Origin: Bacteroidales bacterium H4
GTDB lineage: Bacteria; Bacteroidota; Bacteroidia; Bacteroidales; Muribaculaceae
Direction of reading: 5' to 3'
DNA: 38,097 bases
Assembly: GCA_001701165.1 (NCBI GenBank)
Contig: DAAP01000041.1
Coordinates: forward strand, 1-38,097
Shown here: positions 24,270 to 32,343 of the stretch, in pieces
How the letters are laid out: every line of letters starts with the position of its first letter
Numbering within the stretch: the stretch's first letter is position 1
Program-made: the position numbers and the translations under genes
Notes under the pieces: model-generated
The model's input: the letters and a program-made list of their open reading frames with translations, nothing else
The model's database searches: none
What the model was told of the DNA's origin: nothing

Positions 24270-25262
24270 ATGGCTATCTTACAATTCCAAAAGCCCGACA
24301 AAGTCCTGATGCTTGAAGCAGACAACTTCTACGGCAAATTCGAGTTCAAACCCTTGGAACCCGGCTATGGCATCACTGTGGGCAACGCGCTGCGGCGTGT
24401 GCTTCTCTCTTCCTTGGAGGGCTTCGCCATTTCGTCGATACGCATCGACGGCGTTAAACACGAGTTTGACACCATCCCCGGTGTCAAAGAAGATGTCACC
24501 AACATCATCCTCAACCTCAAGAAGGTAGACCTGCGCCAGGTTGTCGAGGACCACGAAGACGAAAAAGTCACCATCACCGTCTCGGGAACAGAAGTATTTA
24601 CGGCCGGAGATATAGGCAAGGCCTTGACCAGCTTCCAGGTGCTCAATCCCGATCAGGTGATATGCCATCTGGATTCCGATGCAAGTTTCACTATCGTGCT
24701 GACAATCAATAAGGGTCGCGGATGGGTGCCAGCCGAAGAGCAGGAAATAGCTGACGATGATGTCAACATCCTCGCCATCGACTCCATCTATACGCCCATA
24801 AAGAACGTCAAATACGTCATAGAGAACTTCCGCGTCGACCAGAAGACCGACTACGACAAGCTTATCCTCGAAATCACTACTAACGGATCGATACATCCCA
24901 AGGATGCCCTCAAAGAGGCTGCACGCATCCTTATCCATCATTTTGCCCTGTTCTCCGATGAGAAGATTACTATCGATGCACCCGAGACCGGCGAAAGCGA
25001 TGAATTCGATGAGGAAGTGCTGCATATGCGCCAACTCCTTAAGACCAAGCTCGTCGATATGGAGCTGAGTGTACGTGCGCTCAATTGCCTTAAGAGTGCC
25101 GAGGTCGAGACTTTGGGCGAACTTGTACAGTTCAACAAAAACGACTTGCTCAAGTTCCGTAACTTTGGCAAGAAGTCACTGACCGAGCTTGATGAGTTCC
25201 TCGCAAGCATGAACCTGTCCTTCGGCATGGACATTTCAAAATACAAACTGGATAAAGAGTAA
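24270..25262 (+). CDS. rpoA: RNA polymerase subunit alpha
   Basis: RNA polymerase alpha (330 aa) dimerises to start core assembly and contacts UP elements and activators. The N-terminal domain has LEPGYGITVGNALRRVLLSS; the C-terminal domain has LSVRALNCLKSAEVETLGEL with the conserved DNA-binding Arg and Asn, then FGKKSLTELDEFL. Length is normal. rplQ follows 8 bp later. Confidence 0.97.
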   Translation: MAILQFQKPDKVLMLEADNFYGKFEFKPLEPGYGITVGNALRRVLLSSLEGFAISSIRIDGVKHEFDTIPGVKEDVTNIILNLKKVDLRQVVEDHEDEKVTITVSGTEVFTAGDIGKALTSFQVLNPDQVICHLDSDASFTIVLTINKGRGWVPAEEQEIADDDVNILAIDSIYTPIKNVKYVIENFRVDQKTDYDKLILEITTNGSIHPKDALKEAARILIHHFALFSDEKITIDAPETGESDEFDEEVLHMRQLLKTKLVDMELSVRALNCLKSAEVETLGELVQFNKNDLLKFRNFGKKSLTELDEFLASMNLSFGMDISKYKLDKE

Positions 25263-25270
25263 CATTCACG

Positions 25271-25744
25271 ATGAGACACAATAAAAAATTCAACCATCTT
25301 AGCCGCACCAAGGCACATCGCGATGCCCTCTTGGCTAATATGACCACTTCGCTGATTATGCACAAACGCATATTCACAACCTTGGCCAAAGCCAAAGCCC
25401 TGCGCGTGTACGCCGAGCCGTTGATCAATCGCGCCAAAGAAGATACCACTCCCAATCGTCGCCTTGTTTTTGCACATCTGCAGAGCAAGGAAGCCGTCAA
25501 GGAACTCTTTGGTGAAATTGCAACCAAGATCGCTAATCGTCCCGGTGGCTATACCCGTATACTAAAGACTGGCAATCGCCTGGGCGACAACGCCAAGACT
25601 TGCTTTATCGAGCTGGTGGACTACAACGAGACCATGACCAAGGCCGGCAAAGAAGAAAAGAAAAAAACCACTCGCCGCAGTCGCCGCAAGGCCGCTGCCC
25701 CCGCAGCAGAAGCTCCCGCAACAGAAGCTCCCGCAGCAGAATAA
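25271..25744 (+). CDS. rplQ: 50S ribosomal protein L17
   Basis: Ribosomal protein bL17 (157 aa), near the tunnel exit. The core MRHNKKFNHLSRTKAHRDAL and RPGGYTRILKTGNRLGDNA is standard. The protein has a C-terminal low-complexity tail of about 30 residues rich in Lys, Arg, Ala, Pro and Glu with repeated APA(A/T)E units, as is common in this phylum. It is the last gene of the cluster and is followed by a strong terminator. Confidence 0.97.
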   Translation: MRHNKKFNHLSRTKAHRDALLANMTTSLIMHKRIFTTLAKAKALRVYAEPLINRAKEDTTPNRRLVFAHLQSKEAVKELFGEIATKIANRPGGYTRILKTGNRLGDNAKTCFIELVDYNETMTKAGKEEKKKTTRRSRRKAAAPAAEAPATEAPAAE

Positions 25745-25770
25745 TCCGTTATACGGATACCGATATAAGT

Positions 25771-25816
25771 TTGCGACATGCAATGCCTAAAAGCATTGTG
25801 TGTCGCAAGTTTTTTT
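25771..25816 (+). terminator. Intrinsic terminator of the ribosomal super-operon
   Basis: A 16-bp stem with two mismatches (TTGCGACA...CAATGC at 25771-25786 with 25793-25808) and a 6-nt loop is followed at once by seven T residues (25810-25816). Confidence 0.92.
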
Positions 25817-25930
25817 GAGGCAAAAGGGCGTAGATAAGCTACCGGACCAAAAAAAAGTGCGCGAAATCGGTCGAAGGGTAGGGCGTAAGTGATAAATTAT
25901 TTGTAATTTCGTAGTCTAAGACATAGACGT

Positions 25931-27292
25931 ATGGAACTGGATACACTGACTGCAATTTCGCCCATTGATGGCCGTTATAGGGACAAATGTTCCAAATTGG
26001 CCGGGTATTTTTCAGAGTTTGCGCTGATGCGTTATAGGTTGAGGGTAGAAGTGGAGTATTTTATATCTTTGACACGCCTTGGATTGCCGCAGATTGCGAC
26101 TTTAAGTCGAGATGATGAGCAGCGCATGCGCTCGCTGTACCGAGACTTCGATGTCGAGGATGCGGCGCGTGTCAAGGCCATCGAAAAGGTGACTAATCAT
26201 GATGTAAAAGCTGTAGAATACTTTATCAAGGAGCGCATGGATTCCATGGGCGTAAACGCCAATAAAGAATTCGTACACTTTGGACTTACATCTCAGGATA
26301 TAAACAATACGGCAGTGCCTATGTCGTTGCGTGAAGCGTTGTCAGAGGCGTATATTCCGGCTTTAGAATCTCTAATAGTCCATTTGCGGACCTTGGCGCA
26401 TGAATGGCGCGACCTCCCTATGCTGGCGCGCACACATGGACAGCCTGCATCGCCCACAACGCTGGGCAAAGAAATATATGTCTACGTAAGCCGTCTCGAA
26501 ATCCAGAAGCGCCAGTTACTCGCAGTTCCCGTATCAGGTAAATTCGGAGGTGCCACAGGCAACTTCAACGCACATCGTGCGGCCTTTCCCGATGTCAATT
26601 GGCCGGCTTTTGCCGAGGAATTCCTGCGAGACACCCTCGGCATAGAGCGTGAGCCGTGGACCACGCAGATTTCCAACTACGACAATATGGCCGCCATGAT
26701 GGACGCTATGCGTCGCATCAATACAATCATCCTTGACTTGAATCGCGATATGTGGATGTACATATCCATGGACTACTTCAAGCAACGCATACGAGAGGGC
26801 GAGGTAGGGTCGTCGGCGATGCCGCACAAGGTAAATCCCATAGACTTTGAAAACAGTGAGGGTAATCTCGGCGTGGCCGATGCCTTACTATCTCACCTCG
26901 CATCCAAACTGCCGGTATCCCGCCTCCAACGCGACCTTACAGACAGCACCGTGTTGCGCAACATCGGTGTTCCCATGGCGCACATGCTTATAGCAATAGC
27001 CTCCACCGAGAAGGGATTGAGCAAGCTTCTGCTAAACCGCGAGGCCATCGATGCCGACCTTGATACGATGTGGAGCGTGGTGGCCGAGGGCATACAGACC
27101 ATTCTCCGACGTGAGGGCTATCCCAATCCATATGAGGCGCTTAAAGCCTTGACACGTACCAATCACGCCGTGACGGCTCGGACGATAGCCGACTTCATCG
27201 ACAGTCTGGATGTCAGCGAGGATGTACGGTTACGCCTGCATCGGCTGACTCCGCGTACATACGTGGGGTACACTATAGGCGAAAAGCAGTAA
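25931..27292 (+). CDS. purB: Adenylosuccinate lyase
   Basis: PurB (453 aa) acts twice in purine synthesis: it splits SAICAR to AICAR plus fumarate and adenylosuccinate to AMP plus fumarate. The fumarase/aspartase superfamily signature GSSAMPHKVNPIDFEN is at residues 293-308, the catalytic His region TH-GQPASPTT near residue 169, and the N-terminus MELDTLTAISPIDGRY matches the E. coli-type enzymes. It follows the ribosomal terminator by about 115 bp. A weak -7-like TAATTTCG (25904-25911) is the only promoter hint. Confidence 0.96.
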   Translation: MELDTLTAISPIDGRYRDKCSKLAGYFSEFALMRYRLRVEVEYFISLTRLGLPQIATLSRDDEQRMRSLYRDFDVEDAARVKAIEKVTNHDVKAVEYFIKERMDSMGVNANKEFVHFGLTSQDINNTAVPMSLREALSEAYIPALESLIVHLRTLAHEWRDLPMLARTHGQPASPTTLGKEIYVYVSRLEIQKRQLLAVPVSGKFGGATGNFNAHRAAFPDVNWPAFAEEFLRDTLGIEREPWTTQISNYDNMAAMMDAMRRINTIILDLNRDMWMYISMDYFKQRIREGEVGSSAMPHKVNPIDFENSEGNLGVADALLSHLASKLPVSRLQRDLTDSTVLRNIGVPMAHMLIAIASTEKGLSKLLLNREAIDADLDTMWSVVAEGIQTILRREGYPNPYEALKALTRTNHAVTARTIADFIDSLDVSEDVRLRLHRLTPRTYVGYTIGEKQ

Positions 27293-27404
27293 ATAATACG
27301 CATGCGTTACCTATTGTTTAGGGATGCAATTGTGTTAAACATAAAAATTCTCTGCGACAACAACTTACAATAAAATATACACAACATCAAACACGAACAA
27401 AACT

Positions 27405-27827
27405 ATGAAACGTATCGCATTTTTCCTCATGTTGGCATTGGTGAGTCTTGTCAGCGCATCCGCAATGACAATGGTCGAATTCATGGCAAAATACAAGGCA
27501 GTCGAAGGAATTAGTGACGTTACCGCCATGGCCGGTTCTTCACTTAAGGAAGAAGGAATTATCGATGGAACCGTACTCATGGGGGAGCTGGATGCAGCAG
27601 CAATCGATGCCATTAAGACCGACCTCACTACCATCCCCGAAGAAAATCAGCTGACGGCTGTCACCGGCGAGAACGGCGAATTTGTGGCCGTATGCCAGAA
27701 TCCCACAGGCCGGGACGAAATGATCAATATCTTGATAGTTACCATCAAGGACAATGCTGTATTCATCATCGACGGTGTGTGCGACAAGTCCACACTTGAG
27801 CAGACCGTTAACGACATATCCAAGTAA
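27405..27827 (+). CDS. Small exported protein, DUF4252-like
   Basis: Protein of 140 aa with a clear signal peptide (MKRIAFFLMLALVSLVSASA). The mature part has EFMAKYKAVEGISDVTAMAG near the N-terminus and a later beta-rich half ending in KSTLEQTVNDISK. This pattern recalls the DUF4252 family of small exported Bacteroidetes proteins, but the match is by eye only and weak. Function unknown. It is 18 bp before the kinase-like gene and may be cotranscribed with it. Confidence 0.75.
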   Translation: MKRIAFFLMLALVSLVSASAMTMVEFMAKYKAVEGISDVTAMAGSSLKEEGIIDGTVLMGELDAAAIDAIKTDLTTIPEENQLTAVTGENGEFVAVCQNPTGRDEMINILIVTIKDNAVFIIDGVCDKSTLEQTVNDISK

Positions 27828-27845
27828 CCACAAGCGTCAAATTCG

Positions 27846-28490
27846 ATGGTCACTCCGAATATAGTAGTCACTATAGGGCGGCAGATGGGCAGCGGCGGCC
27901 ACGAGCTCGGCCGTCGGCTGGCCGCACGCCTCGGTATCGAGTTCTATGACAAAGAATTGCTTATGCAAGCTGCACGCGATGCAGGATTGTGTCCCGACTT
28001 CTTTCGCAACAGCGATGAAAAACGGCCAAGCTTTGTCGGCGGATTCTTTGCGAACTTTCCCGGCGCCAGTCCTATGGCATACTATGATGCCGGAGGCTTT
28101 GGCGGTGGATACGATGCGCTCTACAATGCCCAATGCGACTTTGTGCGACGTGTCGCCTCGCGCGGATCATGTGTCATCGTAGGCCGTAGTGCCGACTATA
28201 TTCTACGTAACCATCCGCGCGTAGCCAGCATCTTTGTGAGCGCCGCTAAAGACGATTGCATCGGGCGAGTGCGCCGGCGCCGCCCCGAAATCTCCATCGA
28301 ACAAGCACGTACCATAGTGGAAAAGACTGATAAGGCACGTGCAGCCTTCTATAACTTTTACAGTGATAAGCAGTGGGGCGAGGCCGCATCGTATGACCTG
28401 GCCGTTAGTACCTCCGCCATGGACATCGACAATTTGGTGGAAGTGGTGGCCGACTACCTGCAGCGTCGCTTCGGCATCCAAATCAACTAA
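27846..28490 (+). CDS. Cytidylate kinase-like family protein
   Basis: Protein of 214 aa with a P-loop near the N-terminus (VVTIGRQMGSGGHELGRRLA, residues 8-27) and the motif CVIVGRSADYIL further on, as in the cytidylate-kinase-like family (PF13189). It is not the true Cmk: the canonical CMP-binding pattern is not obvious, and a Gly-rich insert (GGFGGGY) lies in the middle. Family members are predicted NMP-kinase-fold proteins of uncertain substrate. The esterase gene follows after 22 bp. Confidence 0.85.
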   Translation: MVTPNIVVTIGRQMGSGGHELGRRLAARLGIEFYDKELLMQAARDAGLCPDFFRNSDEKRPSFVGGFFANFPGASPMAYYDAGGFGGGYDALYNAQCDFVRRVASRGSCVIVGRSADYILRNHPRVASIFVSAAKDDCIGRVRRRRPEISIEQARTIVEKTDKARAAFYNFYSDKQWGEAASYDLAVSTSAMDIDNLVEVVADYLQRRFGIQIN

Positions 28491-28512
28491 ACGACAGAAA
28501 AAACATACAACA

Positions 28513-29328
28513 ATGTCAGTCAAGACAACAATATTTTTCATCGTAGCCTTGCTCGCCTCCGTGGTGGCCAAAGCCGCCAAGGTGGACACAATTACAATCA
28601 AGGCAGCCGAAATGCCCCAACCCATAGAGGTTACGATTATTGTGCCCGATGGTGCCTGTGCCACACATCGCGTGCCCACGGTATACTTACTCAACGGTTT
28701 CGGCGGTGACCACAAACAATGGACCACCACCTGTAAACAACTTCCCGCCCTTGCCGACCAATATGGCATGGCCATGGTGATGCCCGATGGCTGCGACTCT
28801 TGGTATTGGGATGCACCCGCCAATCCCAGGGTGAAAATGGAAACATTCATAACCAAGCGCCTCGTACCATACATAGACGCACATTATCCGACTCTTCCCG
28901 AGGCATCCAAACGAGCCATTACCGGGCTGAGCATGGGAGGCCACGGAGCATTGTGGTTGGGCATACGCCATCCCGATATTTGGAAAAATATCGGCAGTAC
29001 CAGTGGTGGTGTCAATATTCTGCCTTTTACTGAAAGGTGGAAAATGAAAGACGCCCTGGGAGCCTACACGTCTGCCACTGCTAAGATCTGGGAGACGCAT
29101 ACCGTCATCAACCTGGTACCGCAGATGATTCCCGGAGCCAACAACATCATTTTTGATTGCGGCAGCGAAGATTTCTTCTCCGGCGTTAATGCCTCCTTGC
29201 ATCAAAAGCTACTCGAGGCCAAGATTCCGCACGACTACATCTCGCGCCCCGGCAACCATAGTCACAAATACTGGAGCAATAGCATCCTTTACCACCTGCT
29301 ATACTTTTCCCGCCACTTTGGCAAATGA
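28513..29328 (+). CDS. Secreted alpha/beta-hydrolase esterase
   Basis: Predicted exported esterase (271 aa) of the esterase D / tributyrin esterase family (PF00756). The start at 28513 gives a signal peptide (MSVKTTIFFIVALLASVVAKA); the upstream open frame overlaps the kinase-like gene. The nucleophile elbow GLSMGGHG places Ser140; CGSEDFF gives the likely acid Asp220, and RPGNHSHKYW the likely His249. Substrates could be acetylated sugars or feruloyl esters; this cannot be told from the sequence. Its stop overlaps the recF start by 4 bp (ATGA), an odd pairing of an exported enzyme with DNA repair genes. Confidence 0.88.
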   Translation: MSVKTTIFFIVALLASVVAKAAKVDTITIKAAEMPQPIEVTIIVPDGACATHRVPTVYLLNGFGGDHKQWTTTCKQLPALADQYGMAMVMPDGCDSWYWDAPANPRVKMETFITKRLVPYIDAHYPTLPEASKRAITGLSMGGHGALWLGIRHPDIWKNIGSTSGGVNILPFTERWKMKDALGAYTSATAKIWETHTVINLVPQMIPGANNIIFDCGSEDFFSGVNASLHQKLLEAKIPHDYISRPGNHSHKYWSNSILYHLLYFSRHFGK

Positions 29329-30431
29329 TACTTCGCCACGTAAGCATAACGGATTTCAAGAATATCGCCGAGGCTTCGATAGACTTTTGCGATAAGTTGA
29401 ATTGTATGCTCGGCGACAACGGCATGGGCAAGTCCAACCTCTTAGATGCCATCTACGTGTTGTCGTACACCAAGAGCTTTGCCGGCACGCCTGACAATAT
29501 GCTGATACGACGTGGATGCCCGTGGGCACACCTGCACGCCGACTATCTACGGCATGATGCCGAAGACGACATCAATGTGGTGCTCTCGCCCGGACACAAA
29601 AGCTTCAAGCGTGGCGGTAAAGAATATCGTCGTCTGAGCTCGCACATAGGCCTATTCCCCGCCGTGCTTGTCTCACCATCCGATATGAATCTTGTTTCCG
29701 GAGCAGCCGAAGTGCGGCGGCGTTTCATTGATATGGTTATAAGCCAGGTGGATAGCCACTACCTGGAACATCTGATACGCTACAATCGCGCCCTCGAGCA
29801 GCGCAATCGTATGCTCAAGGACTCCTCCGCCGATTTCCTGCTCTTCGACACCATCGAGTCCGGTATGGACATTTCGTCACGCTACATCATCGAAGCGCGA
29901 CGCTGTCATATACGTCGGCTTGCCGAACTTCATCATCGCTACTACGGCATCATTGCCGGCGACAGTGAAACCGTTACTATGGACTACCGCGGGCCATTGG
30001 ATGGCACTACGGATGCCAGTATCGCCGATGCATTGAGCCGCAATCGCGACCGCGACCGACTGCTCGGATATACTGCCATGGGTATACATCGTGATGATGT
30101 CGATGTTGCCGTCAACGGCCTGCCTCTGCGTCGCACAGCCTCTCAAGGACAGGCCAAGACCTTTACCATCGCCCTACGCATGGCCCAATACCGCTTTTTG
30201 GTTGAAAGCACCGGGCTCAAACCCTTGCTGCTGTTGGACGATATCTTCGACAAGCTCGATGCTACGCGTGTCTCGCGTATTATCGCACTGGTAGCTTCCG
30301 AAGATTTCGGCCAGATTTTTATCACCGACACCAATCGCCGCCACCTTGACGAAATACCCGGACACCTTGCAGCCGATGCTCCATGCCGGATGTGGCGTGT
30401 CACCGACGGCACATTCGAGCAGCTGCCATGA
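29325..30431 (+). CDS. recF: DNA replication and repair protein RecF
   Basis: RecF (368 aa), an SMC-like ATPase that with RecOR loads RecA at single-strand gaps. Walker A is GDNGMGKS (residues 30-37), the ABC signature is SQGQAKT (273-279) and Walker B is LLLLDDIFDKLD (301-312). Length is typical. It overlaps the genes on both sides by 4 bp (ATGA), so translation of the esterase, recF and the DUF721 gene is probably coupled. Confidence 0.95.
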   Translation: MILRHVSITDFKNIAEASIDFCDKLNCMLGDNGMGKSNLLDAIYVLSYTKSFAGTPDNMLIRRGCPWAHLHADYLRHDAEDDINVVLSPGHKSFKRGGKEYRRLSSHIGLFPAVLVSPSDMNLVSGAAEVRRRFIDMVISQVDSHYLEHLIRYNRALEQRNRMLKDSSADFLLFDTIESGMDISSRYIIEARRCHIRRLAELHHRYYGIIAGDSETVTMDYRGPLDGTTDASIADALSRNRDRDRLLGYTAMGIHRDDVDVAVNGLPLRRTASQGQAKTFTIALRMAQYRFLVESTGLKPLLLLDDIFDKLDATRVSRIIALVASEDFGQIFITDTNRRHLDEIPGHLAADAPCRMWRVTDGTFEQLP

Positions 30432-30718
30432 AACGCCGAGATCCCTTGCGTGTTGACGCCATTATCCGCCAGGCCATTACGGCTGCCGGAGCCGGTGAAA
30501 GCTACGAAAGAGCACGTGCCAGCTACTTGTGGGGCGAGGTCGTTGGTCCGACTATCAACCGCTATACAGTGCGACGGTGGATACAACAAGACGAACTACA
30601 CGTGGTCATCGCCTCGGCACCGCTTAAAAACGAACTGTCCTTCAGCAAAGAGCGCATAGTCAGGCATCTTAACAGCCTTGTCGGAAAAGATGTCATATCC
30701 AAACTTGTAATCCATTAA
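30428..30718 (+). CDS. DUF721 (DciA-like) protein
   Basis: Protein of 96 aa of the DUF721 family. In many bacteria DUF721 proteins are DciA, which helps load the replicative helicase DnaB. The start at 30428 overlaps the recF stop by 4 bp. The pattern fits the family: YLWGEVVGPTINRYT followed by WIQQDELHVVIASAPLKNEL and a C-terminal helix. Pairing with recF is common in Bacteroidetes and supports a role at replication forks; the helicase-loader role is inferred. Confidence 0.85.
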   Translation: MKRRDPLRVDAIIRQAITAAGAGESYERARASYLWGEVVGPTINRYTVRRWIQQDELHVVIASAPLKNELSFSKERIVRHLNSLVGKDVISKLVIH

Positions 30719-30754
30719 CTTTTAATTCATAAAACGACTAACGAACCACACTCT

Positions 30755-31165
30755 ATGAAGCTGAAAAACATATATGCGGTTATTGTCGCCACGGCGTTGT
30801 CCGCCATTGCCGCGTCTTGCGGGAGCAATTACGACCCCAAGGAAATAGCCAAGATTGACGAAGCCGACGAACTGACAGCCGAACAGACCGAGACGGCCCT
30901 TGGATGGTATGAGGATGCCTTGCAGCGCGATATCCAAAAAGTAGAGGAAGAAAAGGGTAAAATCAGGCAGGAAATGCTTGAAGAACGTGCAGCACGGATA
31001 GGCAAGCGCGCGGCACGCTCCGGAAGCGACGAGACCGACTATGCCAACGCCATGGTATATAAGTCTCATAAAGAGAAGATTGAAAAGCTCGAGGAAGACT
31101 TGCAAAAAGCCCGGGAAAGACTATACGAAGAAATCGACAAGGCCAGGGAAGAACTTGATTGGTAG
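30755..31165 (+). CDS. Coiled-coil lipoprotein
   Basis: Predicted lipoprotein of 136 aa. The signal peptide ends in a lipobox (AIAASC, Cys22), so the mature protein would be lipid-anchored. Most of the rest is charged alpha-helix with likely coiled coil, rich in Glu, Lys and Arg. No family is recognised. It lies 36 bp after the DUF721 gene and just before the promoter of the type VII-like operon. Confidence 0.82.
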   Translation: MKLKNIYAVIVATALSAIAASCGSNYDPKEIAKIDEADELTAEQTETALGWYEDALQRDIQKVEEEKGKIRQEMLEERAARIGKRAARSGSDETDYANAMVYKSHKEKIEKLEEDLQKARERLYEEIDKAREELDW

Positions 31166-31252
31166 AGCCTTGTATCGCTTTGCCGGGATCTCCGGTTTGC
31201 ATCTGCCGCCTGGCGCCATCCGGAAAAAGTACGGGCGGCATTATGCTAAATG

Positions 31253-31283
31253 TTTGCAAGTTGTTAAAAATTGCGTAATTTTG
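31253..31283 (+). promoter_or_regulatory. Consensus promoter of the type VII-like operon
   Basis: TTTG (31253-31256), exactly 19 nt, then TAATTTTG (31276-31283): a full Bacteroidota promoter. Transcription would start near 31290, at the edge of a tandem repeat. All genes to the right edge lie on this strand with short gaps or overlaps. Confidence 0.85.
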
Positions 31284-31290
31284 CAGTTGT

Positions 31291-31331
31291 AGACGGTTTT
31301 TGCCTTTTTACAGACGGTTTTGCCTTTTTCT
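31291..31331 (+). repeat. Tandem 21-bp repeat at the transcription start
   Basis: AGACGGTTTTTGCCTTTT (from 31291) is repeated as AGACGGTTTTGCCTTTT (from 31312), 21 bp apart, with one T difference. It covers the predicted start site and early 5' UTR of the operon. It may be a protein-binding site or a chance duplication. Confidence 0.7.
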
Positions 31332-31362
31332 AAGGCAGGAATATCCGATTGATACCGACGCA

Positions 31363-31578
31363 ATGAAATACGACGCAATCATAAACCGGCAGAGACGGCT
31401 GTCGCTTACGTATGCCGAACTCATCGCATTGCCTCTTACGCCTGACACACTGGTGCGTAGGGACAGTGGTGAGGGCTGGATGCGTGCGTCCGAATGTGTC
31501 GAACTGGCACATGTCATAGCGTCTTCGGCCCATAGCCGCGTGACAAGCCAAAAATCCCCCCCCCCCGTTTTGTGTTAG
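31363..31578 (+). CDS. GYF_2-like domain protein, 5' part of a frame-broken gene
   Basis: The start at 31363 (MKYDAIINRQRRLSLTYAEL) opens a 71-codon frame that ends shortly after an 11-C tract. Residues 13-50 (LSLTYAELIALPLTPDTLV ... GWMRASECVEL) match the second half of a GYF_2/DUF4339 domain and align with the N-terminal domains of the ATPase encoded downstream. After the tract, the +1 frame is open to 32062 and encodes a Pro/Gln/Ser-rich linker and then membrane helices. Loss of one C (11 to 10) would fuse both parts into one protein of about 232 aa. A sequencing error, slippage or phase variation could explain the break. Confidence 0.7.
   Translation: MKYDAIINRQRRLSLTYAELIALPLTPDTLVRRDSGEGWMRASECVELAHVIASSAHSRVTSQKSPPPVLC
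31556..31566 (+). repeat. 11-C homopolymer tract in the GYF membrane protein gene
   Basis: Eleven consecutive C residues sit exactly where the frame changes between the GYF part and the membrane part of the gene. Ten or thirteen C would keep the frame. Long C tracts are classic sites of slipped-strand variation and also of assembly errors. Confidence 0.9.
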
Positions 31579-31780
31579 AAATACGCAAAGTGGTACGTTT
31601 GCCCCGTCTGTAAGTTCTTCCGGGGCTTTCGCTGGCGGAGGAAGTGCGCAGACTCGCCCCCACAGATCGACACCACAACATTCCACGCCGCAGAGGACGG
31701 CACAGCCGCATTCCTCCGCTTCCGCATATTCGTATCAAGCGCCGCAACCGTGCCAGCCGCCGCAGCCGGCACGGATTTTT

Positions 31781-32062
31781 GTGCCGTCAGCCGAATACTT
31801 TAAGTGCAGACAGAAGTGTAAGGCGGCCATAATCGGGCTGTGCACGCTCGGACTGGCCGGCATAACGCTTATCGGGGTGGGGAACACGTGGCGCAGCAAC
31901 ATATTCGAGGGCACTTCGTTTGCGACCGGAGCCATAGGCTTCGTATGCAAATGTCTGTCCTTCGTATTTCTTACGGCACTGATCGCGATACCGTACTTTG
32001 TCTACTCCTTCTTTGCCCTGATATACTATACCATCCGAATGCACAGCCTTAAATCCAGATAG
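31781..32062 (+). CDS. Membrane-helix part of the frame-broken GYF protein
   Basis: A 93-codon frame beginning with GTG at 31781; the same frame is open back to 31544, through the C tract, encoding a linker rich in Pro, Gln and Ser (for example QAPQPCQPPQPARIF). The coded part has KCRQKCK followed by two hydrophobic stretches (AAIIGLCTLGLAGITLIGV and CLSFVFLTALIAIPYFVYSF). It is best read as the C-terminal half of the gene that starts at 31363: a soluble GYF-like domain, flexible linker and two-helix membrane anchor. The next gene starts 2 bp later. As a stand-alone protein it would need the GTG start. Confidence 0.7.
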   Translation: MPSAEYFKCRQKCKAAIIGLCTLGLAGITLIGVGNTWRSNIFEGTSFATGAIGFVCKCLSFVFLTALIAIPYFVYSFFALIYYTIRMHSLKSR

Positions 32063-32064
32063 AT

Positions 32065-32340
32065 ATGCCAGTATTCACAGCCAGCCGTATTTCCAACAAT
32101 GGGAACGTCCTGTATCCCGACGCCATCGCCATAGACGACTACAATGTCACCTACTACAAGGGGCGCCCCGTCGGGTACGAAACCACGATAATACCACGCC
32201 GCTGTATCAACGGCGTATACCTTGACAGCCACATATTCTTTGCCGACGTCGTCATATCGTCCGCAGGGCACGAGACAATCTCGGCGCATGGTTTCAAGAA
32301 ATCCATAGCACGCGAAATAGTAAAAATCCTTACCCAATAA
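32065..32340 (+). CDS. Small PH-like domain protein
   Basis: Protein of 91 aa without signal peptide or membrane segment. A run of predicted beta strands with alternating hydrophobics (NVLYPDAIAIDDYNVTYYKG, GYETTIIPRRCINGVYLD, FADVVISSAG) followed by a single C-terminal helix (KKSIAREIVKIL) resembles bacterial PH domains. The match is structural and by eye. It lies 2 bp after the GYF membrane protein and 3 bp before the ATPase, so it is part of the operon; it may be an adaptor. Function unknown. Confidence 0.75.
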   Translation: MPVFTASRISNNGNVLYPDAIAIDDYNVTYYKGRPVGYETTIIPRRCINGVYLDSHIFFADVVISSAGHETISAHGFKKSIAREIVKILTQ

Positions 32341-32343
32341 ACT

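Noticed and set aside
27293..27320. ACGCATGCGT palindrome after purB as a terminator
   Set aside because: The stem is short, has no loop and no T-run follows.
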